A stretch of DNA of 64,000 nt from assembly GCF_016899755.1 (NCBI RefSeq), contig NZ_JACJJC010000008.1, positions 62,001 through 126,000 on the forward strand, written 5' to 3'. Of this stretch, positions 9,738-18,842 are shown one piece after another. A model generated the notes under the pieces. It had not been told where the DNA came from. It made no database searches and saw only the letters and a program-made list of their open reading frames with translations. The first letter of the stretch is position 1. The number at the start of each line of letters is the position of its first letter. The DNA comes from Sutterella massiliensis (GTDB taxonomy: Bacteria; Pseudomonadota; Gammaproteobacteria; Burkholderiales; Burkholderiaceae_F). The translations under genes were made by a program, and so were the position numbers.

Positions 9738-10859
9738 TCAGACCACAACGGCTGCGGCTTTGACAAGTGCCCAGACCCGCATGCCGGGTGCGAGCCCGAG
9801 TTCGGCAGCCGAACGGCGCAGAATGCGCGCAAGGAGCGTGCCGCCCGACGATCGGAGCCGTACAAGCGCGTAAGCGCCCGACTCCTCGACCATCTCATCG
9901 ACGATTGCCGGCAGCACGTTTCTCACCGACGCGCCCGTTACGGGTTCGCGCGCAATACCGACATCGCGAGCCAAGATGCGAAGGCGCAGTTTGTCGCCGC
10001 GCCGTGGTGTTGGCGCACCGGCCTCGGCAGGTGAGGCCACTTCAATCAGCCACTCGCCGGCCCGAACGTCGACCGTTCGCCATTCATTCGATACCGATTC
10101 GATCGCTCCCTCGACAATGCTGGAGGGCCCGTATTCGCTCGAAACGGGTACGTGCAGATCGGTCATTACCGATGCGAGTGGCCCCTGAGCGAGCACCGAA
10201 CCCCTGTCGAGCACAATCACGCGATTGGCCAGACGCGCCATTTCGTCGGCCGAGTGCGTAACGTAGAGAATTGGAATGCGCAGTTCCGCACGAAGTTTTT
10301 CGAGCCAAGGAAGAATTTCGCGCTTTCTGGCCCAGTCAAGCGCGGAAAGTGGCTCGTCCATGAGCAGTACGTCGGGCTTGAGGCAGAGCGAGCGCGCGAT
10401 AGCGCAACGCTGACGCTCCCCCCCGGAGAGTTCATCGACACGCCGCTTCAGAAGTTCGCCAATTCCAAGAAGCTCGATGGCCTCTGCAAGCCGCGCCTCT
10501 CCATCGGCATCCTTCGTACGAACGAGACCGAAGCGAAGATTCTTTTCCACGTTGAGATGCTCGAAAAGACTTGCTTCCTGGAAGACGTAGCCCAAGCTTC
10601 GCTCGTAAGTAGGGACAAAAATTTCTTTTGCGTCGTCCTGCCAGATGCTGCGGCCGATCCGGACAAAGCCTTGCGCGCGCTCGAGCCCCGCAACCGCACG
10701 CAACACAGTCGTCTTCCCGCAACCGGAAGGACCGAACAAAACGAGAATGCCCGCCTCGGGCACATCGAAAGCGGCCTCGAGCATGAAGCCCGTCTGCCGC
10801 TTGAGCGTCAATTCGATACGTCCGCCCGTTCCACCGGACGCGGTCTTTGTCGCGCTCAC
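9738..10859 (-). CDS. modC: Molybdate ABC transporter, ATP-binding protein
   Basis: A 373-residue ATPase that energises molybdate import. Walker A is GPSGCGKTT (43-51), the Q-loop glutamine is Gln94, the ABC signature LSGGERQR spans 144-151, Walker B is LLMDEP (165-170) and the switch His is His202. After residue about 290 there is a TOBE/Mop-like C-terminal domain typical of ModC, which can bind oxyanions for feedback inhibition. The gene starts with GTG at 10859, and its GTGA overlaps the modB stop, indicating translational coupling. It is the last gene of the modABC operon and runs into the purB terminator region. Confidence 0.95.
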   Translation of the reverse strand: MSATKTASGGTGGRIELTLKRQTGFMLEAAFDVPEAGILVLFGPSGCGKTTVLRAVAGLERAQGFVRIGRSIWQDDAKEIFVPTYERSLGYVFQEASLFEHLNVEKNLRFGLVRTKDADGEARLAEAIELLGIGELLKRRVDELSGGERQRCAIARSLCLKPDVLLMDEPLSALDWARKREILPWLEKLRAELRIPILYVTHSADEMARLANRVIVLDRGSVLAQGPLASVMTDLHVPVSSEYGPSSIVEGAIESVSNEWRTVDVRAGEWLIEVASPAEAGAPTPRRGDKLRLRILARDVGIAREPVTGASVRNVLPAIVDEMVEESGAYALVRLRSSGGTLLARILRRSAAELGLAPGMRVWALVKAAAVVV

Positions 10860-11530
10860 GTCGTTCTCCCCTTCTTATTGCGGCCATTGAGCCAATTGAG
10901 CGCGAGCAGAACTATAAAGCTGAAGACAAGCATCCCGCCCGCAAGAATGTGCGCCTGTGTGTACTCCATCGCCTCAACGTAGGTGTAGATCTCAGTGGAG
11001 ACAACCTGCGTCTTGTCTGGAATGTTGCCGCCGATCATGAGCACAACACCGAATTCGCCGATCGTGTGAGCGAACGTCATGATGACGCCCGTAACAATCC
11101 CTTGGCGCGCGAGCGGAAGCATGACGTTGAAGAACGCGTCGAGCGGCCGGCAGCGCAGCGTCGCCGCCACCTCCATGGGACGCTGCCCGATGCCGGCAAA
11201 TGCAGCCTCAAGCGGCTGCACCATGAAGGGCAACGAATAGATCACGGAGCCCACGACGAGCCCAGTGAACGTGAAGTTGAGCGTGCCGAGTCCGATCGCC
11301 TCGGTGAGTATGCCGATCGGTCCGTTCGGCCCGAGCGCAACGAGTACATAAAAGCCGAGAACCGAGGGCGGCAGCACGAGCGGCAGCGTAACGACGGCAT
11401 TGACCGCCGCGCTTGCGCGGCTTGTGCTGCGGGCGAGCCACCAAGCAAGCGGCACGCCGATCAGCAGCAGGATGACCGTCGTCACCGCAGCGAGCTCAAG
11501 GCTCAGCCAGATGGGCGAAAGAGGCATCAT
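10856..11530 (-). CDS. modB: Molybdate ABC transporter, permease
   Basis: A 224-residue inner-membrane permease with about five hydrophobic segments. The cytoplasmic EAA-type loop lies around AATLRCRPLDAFFNVMLPLARQGI and contacts ModC. It starts at the ATG at 11530 with another ATG immediately after, 24 bases downstream of the modA stop, and overlaps modC by four bases. Together with ModA and ModC it forms the molybdate importer. Confidence 0.95.
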   Translation of the reverse strand: MMPLSPIWLSLELAAVTTVILLLIGVPLAWWLARSTSRASAAVNAVVTLPLVLPPSVLGFYVLVALGPNGPIGILTEAIGLGTLNFTFTGLVVGSVIYSLPFMVQPLEAAFAGIGQRPMEVAATLRCRPLDAFFNVMLPLARQGIVTGVIMTFAHTIGEFGVVLMIGGNIPDKTQVVSTEIYTYVEAMEYTQAHILAGGMLVFSFIVLLALNWLNGRNKKGRTT

Positions 11531-11554
11531 TCGCGACCGAACACGGCCTTTGGA

Positions 11555-12325
11555 TTACTGAGCGGAACCGTAGCCGTACGTTTCGCGGATGCGGGCGGCA
11601 TCTTCGCTTTCCTTCAGATACTTGAGGAAGCGAGTTGCGCCTTTGTTCTTTTCTCCCTTTTTAAGGAGCACGGCGTCCTGATCGATGCGGTTGTAGAGTT
11701 CCTGCGGAACGATCCAGCCTGAACCGCCCGTAAAGGCGCCGTTTTTATAGCACTGCGAAAGCGCGACAAACCCGGCCTCGGCATTGCCCGTCTTCACGAA
11801 TTGGAAGGTCTTGCCGATGTTGTCGCCCTCAACGATCTTCGGCGTCACGGCCGCTTCAATACCAAGCGACTTCATCGCTTCGTGCGCAGCAAGCCCGTAC
11901 GGGGCAAGCTTCGGATTCGCAACGGCCACATGCTTCACTGCATAGGTCGTAACAACCTTGGGGTCCCCCTTGATGAGAGAAGCGTCGGAAGCCCAGAGCA
12001 CGAGCTTGCCGACGGCATAGGTGAAGGCTGTACCGGCAACACCATGACCCTCGTTCACGGCCTTCTTGGGCGTTTCATTATCTGCCGCGAGCAGCACGTC
12101 GAACGGTGCGCCGTTCTTGATCTGAGCGTAGAAAGCACCCGTGCTACCGAAAGAGAGAACGAGCTTGTCACCCGTGGCCTTTTCGTAGAGCGGCGCAAGA
12201 TCCTTCATCGGTCCGGTGAAGTTTGCTGCGACTGCAACATGCACTTCTTCTGCACTCACGGCAGCGCAAGCTGCCGCAGCGGCAGCTACGGCAATCGTAA
12301 CGACGGCTTTCTGCATCGAAAACAT
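11555..12325 (-). CDS. modA: Periplasmic molybdate-binding protein
   Basis: A 256-residue exported protein. After the signal peptide (MQKAVVTIAVAAAAAACAAV, ending at SA-EE) it begins EVHVAVAANFTGPMKDLAP and continues with LSFGSTGAFYAQIKNGAPFDVLLAA, the ModA ligand-binding pattern with a serine in each oxyanion-contacting loop. I place the start at 12325, preceded by GGAG eight bases upstream; the open frame extending to 12469 overlaps the modE operator region. First gene of modABC, divergent from modE. Confidence 0.95.
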   Translation of the reverse strand: MFSMQKAVVTIAVAAAAAACAAVSAEEVHVAVAANFTGPMKDLAPLYEKATGDKLVLSFGSTGAFYAQIKNGAPFDVLLAADNETPKKAVNEGHGVAGTAFTYAVGKLVLWASDASLIKGDPKVVTTYAVKHVAVANPKLAPYGLAAHEAMKSLGIEAAVTPKIVEGDNIGKTFQFVKTGNAEAGFVALSQCYKNGAFTGGSGWIVPQELYNRIDQDAVLLKKGEKNKGATRFLKYLKESEDAARIRETYGYGSAQ

Positions 12326-12382
12326 TTCGTTCTCTCCCTTTTGAACAATTCTTGCGGCCTTTGGAGGCCCGAGCAAATCCTT

Positions 12383-12388
12383 TAAAAT
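12383..12388 (+). promoter_or_regulatory. Candidate -10 of modE
   Basis: TAAAAT 80-85 bases before the modE start, in the modA-modE gap. If used, the ModE-like palindrome at 12403-12425 would overlap the start of transcription, consistent with autorepression. Confidence 0.35.
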
Positions 12389-12402
12389 CGGAAAGGACAT
12401 AC

Positions 12403-12425
12403 CGATATTCCGAAATAGAATAACG
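12403..12425. promoter_or_regulatory. Candidate ModE operator
   Basis: Inverted repeat CGATATTC-N7-GAATAACG; the arms match at 7 of 8 positions. It resembles the E. coli ModE operator half-site CGTTATAT and lies in the gap between the divergent modA and modE genes, 43 bases before modE and 78 before modA. This is where molybdate-loaded ModE would repress uptake. Confidence 0.55.
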
Positions 12426-12467
12426 GGAAACGCTTCAAGCATCAATACACGCCGAGGATTATCATCC

Positions 12468-13244
12468 ATGACCGAAAGTCAGGCCGATCCGATCATGCTT
12501 GCCAGCCTTCTTAATGAGAAGGCGGACAAGCGAATCGACATCCTGCGTAGAATCGCCGACGTCGGCTCCATTTCCGAAGCAGCACGCAGTGCGGGCGTGA
12601 GTTACAAGGCCGCTTGGCAGGCCATTGAAACGCTCGAGAATCTCGCAGGCGGTTCGCTCGTTGAGAAAAATGCGGGCGGCGCCAAGGGCGGCGGATCGCG
12701 CCTCACCGACAAGGGCGAGCTGGTTCTTCGCATTTCCGATGAGCTCGCTCGAGCCCGCTCGGAAGTACTTGCTCGTTTTAAAGCCGAGTCACTGCCGCAG
12801 CTGCGGCAGGTTGCAAGCAGCACGCTGCGCACGTCGCTGCGCAATCAATTTCCCGCCACCATCAGAACAATTAAGATCGGCTCAGCGCTCGTGCGCCTCA
12901 TTCTGCAGATCGACGACACGCATCTCATTCGCGCTTCCGTCACCAAAGAGTCCGCACAGCTTTTAGGGCTTGAAGAAGGCATGAGCGTTCTTGCGCTCAC
13001 CAAAGCAACAGGCGTCAACATCACGGCAGACTTCCCCGACGGCGAAAGTCATGCGCTGGAAAATCAGCTCGTGGGCGAAGTCATTCGTTGCGAGCGCGCA
13101 GCCAAGGGGGGCGAGTGCTCCATCCGTCTGCCGTCGGGCATCGTCATCGTCGGATTCGCCCGCGGTCGTCACGGGCTCAAGATCAATCAGCGCGCGGTAG
13201 CATCCATCGCCCCTTCATCCGTGGTTATCGCCTTAACGTCTTGA
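12468..13244 (+). CDS. modE: Molybdate-responsive transcriptional regulator
   Basis: A 258-residue regulator with an N-terminal winged helix-turn-helix (residues about 24-85, with SISEAARSAGVSYKAAWQAIETLE) and two C-terminal Mop/TOBE molybdate-binding repeats (about 125-190 and 195-255; TIKIGSALVRLILQID begins the first). Molybdate-loaded ModE usually represses modABC and can activate molybdoenzyme genes. It overlaps nothing and starts divergently from modABC. The adjacent palindrome at 12403-12425 is a plausible target. Confidence 0.93.
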   Translation: MTESQADPIMLASLLNEKADKRIDILRRIADVGSISEAARSAGVSYKAAWQAIETLENLAGGSLVEKNAGGAKGGGSRLTDKGELVLRISDELARARSEVLARFKAESLPQLRQVASSTLRTSLRNQFPATIRTIKIGSALVRLILQIDDTHLIRASVTKESAQLLGLEEGMSVLALTKATGVNITADFPDGESHALENQLVGEVIRCERAAKGGECSIRLPSGIVIVGFARGRHGLKINQRAVASIAPSSVVIALTS

Positions 13245-13294
13245 TTGATTTTTTTGAACATCAATACGTGAGACGATCACTAACGCTCAACAGA

Positions 13295-13308
13295 TTGATG
13301 CGTATCAA
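13295..13308. promoter_or_regulatory. Perfect FNR-type box upstream of the tetraheme cytochrome
   Basis: TTGAT-GCGT-ATCAA at 13295-13308 is an exact match to the FNR consensus (TTGAT-N4-ATCAA), extended by one symmetrical A/T on each side. A -10-like TACAAT at 13327-13332 lies downstream at roughly the spacing of a class II FNR-activated promoter. It points toward the cytochrome gene at 13497 and implies induction without oxygen. Confidence 0.7.
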
Positions 13309-13394
13309 TGACGCAAAACCCTTCCTTACAATTTGCTGAATATCATTACAACCTATCTTATTAGCAGCGGAAAGCCGTTGCCGACTGCAAAATG

Positions 13395-13440
13395 TGTTTG
13401 ACCCCTCGACTTCCTTCGTTGGTGCCGTGTCGACCCCTCG
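13395..13440 (+). repeat. Direct repeat of GACCCCTCG in the cytochrome leader
   Basis: GACCCCTCG occurs at 13400-13408 and again at 13432-13440, 32 bases apart (about three helical turns). Both copies are preceded by GTGT. They lie between the FNR box and the cytochrome start. They could be a second regulator site or part of the leader RNA. Confidence 0.4.
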
Positions 13441-13496
13441 GACGGCAAAATCTCTCGCTTAACCAGGAAGCCGTTCTATAACTAAGGTTCCAAAAA

Positions 13497-14090
13497 ATGG
13501 AAAAGAACAGCAAATGGTATCTCGCCCTCATCTGCCTGATCGGCGTTGTGATCGGCATTGTTTTCGTGGGCGTTCTCACCAGCGTCGTTCATTGGGCCGG
13601 CTCGCCGAAGTTCTGCGGTGAATTCTGCCACTCGATGGATCTCACGTACGTCGCCTACCAGAAGGGTGACCACTTCCGTACGGGTTCGGGCGCTACGGCT
13701 GGCTGCTCGGACTGCCACCTGAAGAATCACTCGAACGAACACGTCGGCCCGATCGATTACGTAGCGCTTCTGCTTGACAAGGCGCACGCCGGTTCCGTTT
13801 CGCTCGTCGGCGAAATCCAGGGCAGCATGAGCACGCACGAAAAGCAGCTCGCTATGCGCGAACATCTCGCTCAGGAAGTCTACGACCAGATGATCGACCG
13901 CAACTTCTCGGCTTGCCGCGGCTGCCACGACGTCGAAAAGATGTATGACCCGAAGCGCCCGATGCTTGCCGAAATCCATCGCGGCTTCGGCCCCGAATCC
14001 GAAAAGAAGGTTGACTGCCTCGCCTGCCATCCGACGGCTGGCCACAACTACGGCTACATCATCCCGCGCAAGACCGCTAAGACGGAATAA
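13497..14090 (+). CDS. NapC/NirT-family membrane-anchored tetraheme cytochrome c
   Basis: A 197-residue quinol dehydrogenase of the NapC/NirT/NrfH type. It takes electrons from the quinone pool and passes them to a periplasmic reductase. It has an uncleaved N-terminal anchor (residues about 7-33) and four haem sites. The first is CGEFCH at Cys40-His45, a CX3CH spacing; the other three are canonical CXXCH: CSDCH (70-74), CRGCH (140-144) and CLACH (174-178). Met47 after the first motif matches the usual axial-ligand position. AAGG about ten bases before the ATG supports the start. No terminal reductase gene is adjacent, so its partner is encoded elsewhere. An upstream FNR box predicts anaerobic expression. 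Confidence 0.9.
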   Translation: MEKNSKWYLALICLIGVVIGIVFVGVLTSVVHWAGSPKFCGEFCHSMDLTYVAYQKGDHFRTGSGATAGCSDCHLKNHSNEHVGPIDYVALLLDKAHAGSVSLVGEIQGSMSTHEKQLAMREHLAQEVYDQMIDRNFSACRGCHDVEKMYDPKRPMLAEIHRGFGPESEKKVDCLACHPTAGHNYGYIIPRKTAKTE

Positions 14091-14122
14091 CGACGCGAAT
14101 TTGCCTCTGCGCACGTGAAGAG

Positions 14123-14153
14123 ATCCCGGTTCTTCGGAGCCGGGATTTTTTTT
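14123..14153 (+). terminator. Intrinsic terminator after the tetraheme cytochrome
   Basis: ATCCCGG (14123-14129) pairs with CCGGGAT (14139-14145) around a short loop, followed by eight T residues. It separates the cytochrome from pepN. Confidence 0.85.
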
Positions 14154-14191
14154 GCCTCAAGAAACCTTCTTGCGACGTGTCGAGCGCAGAT

Positions 14192-14200
14192 TGCTAAAAT
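14192..14200 (+). promoter_or_regulatory. Candidate extended -10 promoter of pepN
   Basis: TGC-TAAAAT (hexamer 14195-14200) lies about 75 bases before pepN and after the cytochrome terminator. It is identical to the element before purB. Confidence 0.45.
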
Positions 14201-14275
14201 TTTCAAATTCTTCGAAATTCGGAGCGAAGGGTGCCAATACCCGACCGCTCCTACAGCACAGGCTGAGACAAAAAT

Positions 14276-16948
14276 ATGGTTCAGACGATTCGACGCGAAG
14301 ACTATCGCGCACCTGCGCATCTCATTGACGAGGTGCGCCTTGAGTTCGATCTCGATGCCGAAAGCACCGCAGTAGTCAACACGATGCACGTGCGCCCCAA
14401 CCCGGCGGCAAACGGCCAGGATGCGTCGCTCTTTCTTGATGGCGAGGATCTCACGCTCGTGAGCGTTGCCTTGGACGGCAAACCGCTTGACGAAAGCCGC
14501 TACACGCTCTCGCAGGAGGGACTGCTCATTCGCGACATTCGTGAGCCAGCCACCGTCACCATCGTCAACCGCTTCAGTCCCGCGGCCAACACAGCGCTCT
14601 CGGGCATCTATGTCTCGGGGCAGACGCTCATCAGCCAATGTGAAGCACAAGGGTTTCGCCGCATTACCTTCTACATGGATCGTCCCGATGTGCTCGCGAA
14701 ATTCACAACCGTTATCCGCGCCTCGAAGGAAACCTTCCCCGTGCTGCTCTCGAACGGCAACGCGGGTGAGGCCAAAGACCTTGAAGACGGCCGGCACGAA
14801 GTAACCTTCGTCGATCCGTTCCCCAAGCCCTCCTACCTCTTTGCGCTCGTTGCCGGCCAACTGGTGTGCCGCGAAGAAAAGTTCCGCCTCAAGGACGGGC
14901 GCCTTGCGAACCTCTCCGTCTGGGTGGAGCCGCAGGACCTCGACAAGACCGAACACACGCTCGAAAGTCTCAAGAAAGCGATTCGTTGGGATGAAGAACG
15001 CTGGGGGCTTGAACTCGACCTTGACGATTTCAAAATCGTGGCGACGAAAGATTTCAACTTCGGTGCAATGGAAAACAAGGGACTCAACATTTTCAACAGC
15101 AAGTGTGCACTTGCCAACCCGAATGTTGCGACCGACGAGGACTATTTCCACATTGAATCGGTCGTGGGCCACGAATACTTCCACAACTGGACAGGCGACC
15201 GCATCACGCTGCGCGACTGGTTCCAGCTGACGCTCAAGGAAGGCCTCACCGTCTTCCGCGACCAGGAATTTTCCGCCGACATGCTCGGCGAACCGTCGGC
15301 CCGAGCCGTGCAGCGCATCAAAGACGTCATTTCGCTGCGTGCCGCGCAGTTCCCGGAAGACGCGAGCCCCATGGCGCACCCGATTCGCCCCGATTCCTAT
15401 CAGGAAATCAACAATTTCTACACGATGACCGTGTACGAAAAAGGCGCTGAAGTCATCCGCATGCTGCAGACGCTGCTCGGCCGCGATACCTTCCGCAAGG
15501 GCTTTGACGAATACATCGCCAAGAATGACGGCTCAGCCGTCACCTGCGAGGCGTTCCTCGAAGCAATGACGAGCGTTTCCAAACGCGATCTGCGCCAGTT
15601 TAAGCGCTGGTTCTCGCAAGCGGGCACACCGCGCGTTAAGGTTCGCAGCAACTGGAATGAAGAGGAAAAGAAGCTCACGCTGTCGGTTTCGCAAACAACG
15701 CCTTCAACGCCGGGGCAGCCCGTGAAGCAGCCCTTCCTCATGCCCTTCCCCGTCGCGCTTTTGAATGGCGACGGTATTGAAATGCCCGTGAAGCTCGAGG
15801 GCGAATCGGGAGCGGGCGTGGCCGGCACGCGCATGCTCGAACTCACGGAGAACAGCCAGGAATTCGTTTTCGTCGATTTGGCTGAAAAGCCCATTTTGTC
15901 GCTCAACCGCGGCTTTGCCGCACCGATCATCCTCGATGCGGGCCTCACGCGCGAAGAGCGTCTCTTCCTCGCCGCGCGTGACGGCGATCCCTTCAACCGC
16001 TGGGATGCCATGAACGGGCTTCTCATCGAAGCGGTCCGCGACGAAACGCGTGCTCGTCTTTTGCACGAGCCGCACGATATCGATCCGCGGCTTCTCGAGA
16101 CCGTCGGCGCCATTCTCAAGGACGAATCGCTTTCGCCCGCCTTTAAGGCTGTGGCGCTCGCGATGCCGACCGAAAAGATCGTTTCTGAGACGCTTCCCGT
16201 GATCGACCCGCATGCGGTGCACGCTGCCTGGGTTGCGGTTCGCAATGCCATCGCCAAGCGCAACTTGAGCGCCTTCATGGAAGCGGCGGAAAAGAACGTA
16301 ACTCCGGGCGAATACGACCCGAGCGCCGAACCCGCTGGCAAGCGCGCCCTCAAGAACCTGGCGCTCGGCTACGCCATTGCCGCTGGCAACGCGCGTGCGA
16401 CGATCCTCGTCAAAGATCAGTTCACCACCGCGACGAACCTCACGGACAAGCTCGCGGCACTGCGACTTATGGTCAATTCGCAAACGCCGGCGAAGGAAGA
16501 TATGGAGGTCGACGCCCTCAAAGCTTGGGCGGGCGAACCGCTTCTGCTCAACAAGTGGCTGCAGATCCAGTCGACTGCGTCGTCCTTTGCGGGCGAGTCG
16601 CTTGTTCTCGAGCGCGTTCGCGAGCTTGTGCGCTGCGACTTCTTCTCGATTCGCAATCCGAACAACGTCTACTCGCTGCTCATGCCGTTCTTCACGGCCA
16701 ATCCGGCGGAATTCCATCTGCCCGACGGCTCGGGCTATGCGTTCTGGGCAGAAATGGTGCTTGAACTCAACCGGATCAATCCGCAGGTAGCTTCTCGCGT
16801 TGCGCGTGCGCTCGAAAACTGGCGCCGTTACGTCTCGCCGCTTGCCTCCCGCATGCACGACGCCCTCGAATCCGTTTACGCACGTCGCGAAGAACTTTCG
16901 CCCAACGTGCTTGAAATCATCGAAAAATCCCTCAACAATCCCGTCTGA
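14276..16948 (+). CDS. pepN: Aminopeptidase N (M1 family)
   Basis: An 890-residue cytosolic zinc aminopeptidase that removes N-terminal residues from peptides, recycling amino acids. The substrate-binding GAMEN motif is at 263-267 and the zinc motif HEYFHNW at 299-305 (His299, Glu300, His303), with the third ligand Glu322 in [13 protein letters not shown]. Length matches the E. coli-type enzyme (about 870). The C-terminal helical domain is complete. The start has only a weak GAG upstream. fbp follows 23 bases after the stop. Confidence 0.96.
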   Translation: MVQTIRREDYRAPAHLIDEVRLEFDLDAESTAVVNTMHVRPNPAANGQDASLFLDGEDLTLVSVALDGKPLDESRYTLSQEGLLIRDIREPATVTIVNRFSPAANTALSGIYVSGQTLISQCEAQGFRRITFYMDRPDVLAKFTTVIRASKETFPVLLSNGNAGEAKDLEDGRHEVTFVDPFPKPSYLFALVAGQLVCREEKFRLKDGRLANLSVWVEPQDLDKTEHTLESLKKAIRWDEERWGLELDLDDFKIVATKDFNFGAMENKGLNIFNSKCALANPNVATDEDYFHIESVVGHEYFHNWTGDRITLRDWFQLTLKEGLTVFRDQEFSADMLGEPSARAVQRIKDVISLRAAQFPEDASPMAHPIRPDSYQEINNFYTMTVYEKGAEVIRMLQTLLGRDTFRKGFDEYIAKNDGSAVTCEAFLEAMTSVSKRDLRQFKRWFSQAGTPRVKVRSNWNEEEKKLTLSVSQTTPSTPGQPVKQPFLMPFPVALLNGDGIEMPVKLEGESGAGVAGTRMLELTENSQEFVFVDLAEKPILSLNRGFAAPIILDAGLTREERLFLAARDGDPFNRWDAMNGLLIEAVRDETRARLLHEPHDIDPRLLETVGAILKDESLSPAFKAVALAMPTEKIVSETLPVIDPHAVHAAWVAVRNAIAKRNLSAFMEAAEKNVTPGEYDPSAEPAGKRALKNLALGYAIAAGNARATILVKDQFTTATNLTDKLAALRLMVNSQTPAKEDMEVDALKAWAGEPLLLNKWLQIQSTASSFAGESLVLERVRELVRCDFFSIRNPNNVYSLLMPFFTANPAEFHLPDGSGYAFWAEMVLELNRINPQVASRVARALENWRRYVSPLASRMHDALESVYARREELSPNVLEIIEKSLNNPV

Positions 16949-16971
16949 TCTCTCAACAAAGGACATTGAAA

Positions 16972-17973
16972 GTGACTCCGCTATCGCTTCAGCAATACCT
17001 CGCTCGCGAAGAAACGCTCCGAGGCCTCGATCCTCAGCTTGCACGCGTCATTTCGGGCATTTCCGAAGCCTGCAAGACGATCAGCTCGCTCGTGCGTCAG
17101 GGTGCGCTCGCCGGCGTGCTCGGCCTGGCTGGCTCGGAAAACGTCCAGGGCGAAGAGCAGAAAAAGCTCGACATCATCAGCAACGACATCTTCGTTGAAG
17201 CGCTTGTTCAGACGGGCGCCGTCTGCGGCATGGTGAGCGAAGAGGTCGACCACGTGATCAGCGTGCCCGAAACCGAAGCCCTCGGCCCGTACCTCGTGGC
17301 ATTCGACCCGCTCGACGGCTCGAGCAACATTGACATCAACGTGTCGATCGGCTCAATCTTCGGCATTCTCCCGGCCGACCGCCCGAAACGCGTTGCCGTT
17401 GAAGCCGACTTCTTCAAGCCTGGCCGCAACCTCAAGGCTGCAGGCTACTGCATGTACGGTCCGCAAACGCAGCTCGTGCTCACGCTCGGTCAGGGCGTCG
17501 TGATGTTCACGCTCGATCCCTTGACGGGCACTTTCCGCTTGACGCGCGAAGCCGTCCGCGTCGAACGCGAAGCCAAGGAGTTCGCCATCAACATGTCGAA
17601 CGAACGCTTCTGGGAAAAGCCCGTTCAGCGCTACATCGGCGAACTGCTCCAGGGTAAGGACGGCGTTCGAGGCAAGAATTTCAACATGCGCTGGATTGCC
17701 GCGATGGTGGCCGAAGTTCACCGCATCCTGCAGCGCGGCGGCATCTTCATGTATCCGCGCGACTCGCGCACGCCCGATCGTCCGGGCAAACTCCGTCTTC
17801 TTTATGAAGCCAATCCCATGGCCATGATCATGGAGAACGCGGGCGGCGCCGCCACGAACGGCCATGAGCGCATCCTTGACATCACGCCGGAAAAGATCCA
17901 CGAACGCGTGGCGGTATTCCTCGGCGCTGCCGAAGAAGTCGAGCGAGTGACCGCTTACCACCTCGATAAATAA
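16972..17973 (+). CDS. fbp: Fructose-1,6-bisphosphatase class I
   Basis: A 333-residue enzyme that removes the 1-phosphate of fructose 1,6-bisphosphate in gluconeogenesis. The metal-binding signature [12 protein letters not shown] and the C-terminal substrate region ([14 protein letters not shown]) are intact. I choose the GTG at 16972 because AAAGGA (16958-16963) stands eight bases upstream; a TTG at 16966 in the same frame would be too close. The gene follows pepN closely, so the two may be co-transcribed, and it ends at a strong bidirectional terminator. Confidence 0.95.
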   Translation: MTPLSLQQYLAREETLRGLDPQLARVISGISEACKTISSLVRQGALAGVLGLAGSENVQGEEQKKLDIISNDIFVEALVQTGAVCGMVSEEVDHVISVPETEALGPYLVAFDPLDGSSNIDINVSIGSIFGILPADRPKRVAVEADFFKPGRNLKAAGYCMYGPQTQLVLTLGQGVVMFTLDPLTGTFRLTREAVRVEREAKEFAINMSNERFWEKPVQRYIGELLQGKDGVRGKNFNMRWIAAMVAEVHRILQRGGIFMYPRDSRTPDRPGKLRLLYEANPMAMIMENAGGAATNGHERILDITPEKIHERVAVFLGAAEEVERVTAYHLDK

Positions 17974-18044
17974 GCACGTCCGGTCCCCGACCGCCGGCGC
18001 AGAACGATAGCGCCGGCGCCGCCGGTTGTAGAATCCGCCGACCT

Positions 18045-18079
18045 AAAAAGGCCGCATTCCTTTCGAATGCGGCCTTTTT
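18045..18079. terminator. Bidirectional terminator between fbp and the LapA-like gene
   Basis: A perfect 10-bp stem, GGCCGCATTC (18050-18059) and GAATGCGGCC (18065-18074), is flanked by A5 on the left and T5 on the right. It can terminate fbp rightward and the convergent gene leftward. Confidence 0.92.
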
Positions 18080-18095
18080 ACCGTTTAAGAGCGGC

Positions 18096-18665
18096 TTAAA
18101 AGAGCTCGCCGAAAACCTCCTTTTTCTTCTTCTCGTCGGCAACCTCTTCGGCAGGCGCGGGAAGCGTATCGCTCAAACGCTTCTGAACAGCTTTGAGTTC
18201 AGCAAAAATTTCAGCCTTGGCCGCCTCGCGCTCAGCACGATTCTCTTCGGCCTGTTTGCCAAGCTGCTTTTCGAGCACGTCGAGTCGCTCGCGGAGCACC
18301 TGCATACTCTCATCGCTACGCCCCGTCAGAACAGCCTCGAGATGCTCGAAGCGCGACTTCATTTCTTTTGTGGCCTCAATGAGACGGCTCTTGTCGGCCT
18401 CCTCAGCGAGCTGATGCGCGCGGCGCGCCTCTTTGTAGGCCGAGCGCAATTCAATCAGAACGCTCGCCTGCTGCCAGATCGTATAGATGCCAAGCAACAA
18501 AATGATCACCGAGAAACCGCACACCACCAAAACACCGAGCGGCGCCTGAATTTCGGTGTAGACCAAATTGACCATCGTCACCTGAGAGAGCGTCGTCCAG
18601 TTGATGATGAGGAACACGGCCATCACGACGAGAACGAGCAGAATGCCTAAGGTACGGAACTTCAC
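18096..18665 (-). CDS. LapA-like membrane protein (DUF1049) with coiled-coil tail
   Basis: A 189-residue inner-membrane protein with two N-terminal transmembrane segments (about residues 5-24 and 43-64). A cytoplasmic, charged coiled coil follows (about 68-165) and the C-terminus is rich in lysine and glutamate. This layout fits the LapA/DUF1049 family, which with LapB tunes lipopolysaccharide assembly; the C-terminal tail here is longer than in E. coli LapA (about 100 residues). It starts with GTG at 18665, six bases after AAGGAG. No lapB homologue is adjacent. The assignment rests on topology and is moderate. Confidence 0.6.
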   Translation of the reverse strand: MKFRTLGILLVLVVMAVFLIINWTTLSQVTMVNLVYTEIQAPLGVLVVCGFSVIILLLGIYTIWQQASVLIELRSAYKEARRAHQLAEEADKSRLIEATKEMKSRFEHLEAVLTGRSDESMQVLRERLDVLEKQLGKQAEENRAEREAAKAEIFAELKAVQKRLSDTLPAPAEEVADEKKKKEVFGELF

Positions 18666-18716
18666 ATGGGTCTCCTTGGTGTTTGGAAGGCGAGAAGGCG
18701 CCCTCGAGCCCCTCTC

Positions 18717-18722
18717 TATAAT
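18717..18722 (+). promoter_or_regulatory. Consensus -10 (TATAAT) of upp
   Basis: TATAAT about 120 bases before upp, in the divergent gap with the LapA-like gene. No matching -35 is obvious. Confidence 0.45.
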
Positions 18723-18842
18723 ACGAGCAGATATTTTAGGCCCTGACGGACTTTTGAGCTTCCGCGAATGCTTCTTGCTGTCGTGCGAACCGCATCCCGC
18801 GGTCCGCCGCTCGGTGCTTGTCAGGCGAAGGAGTTTAGTTTC

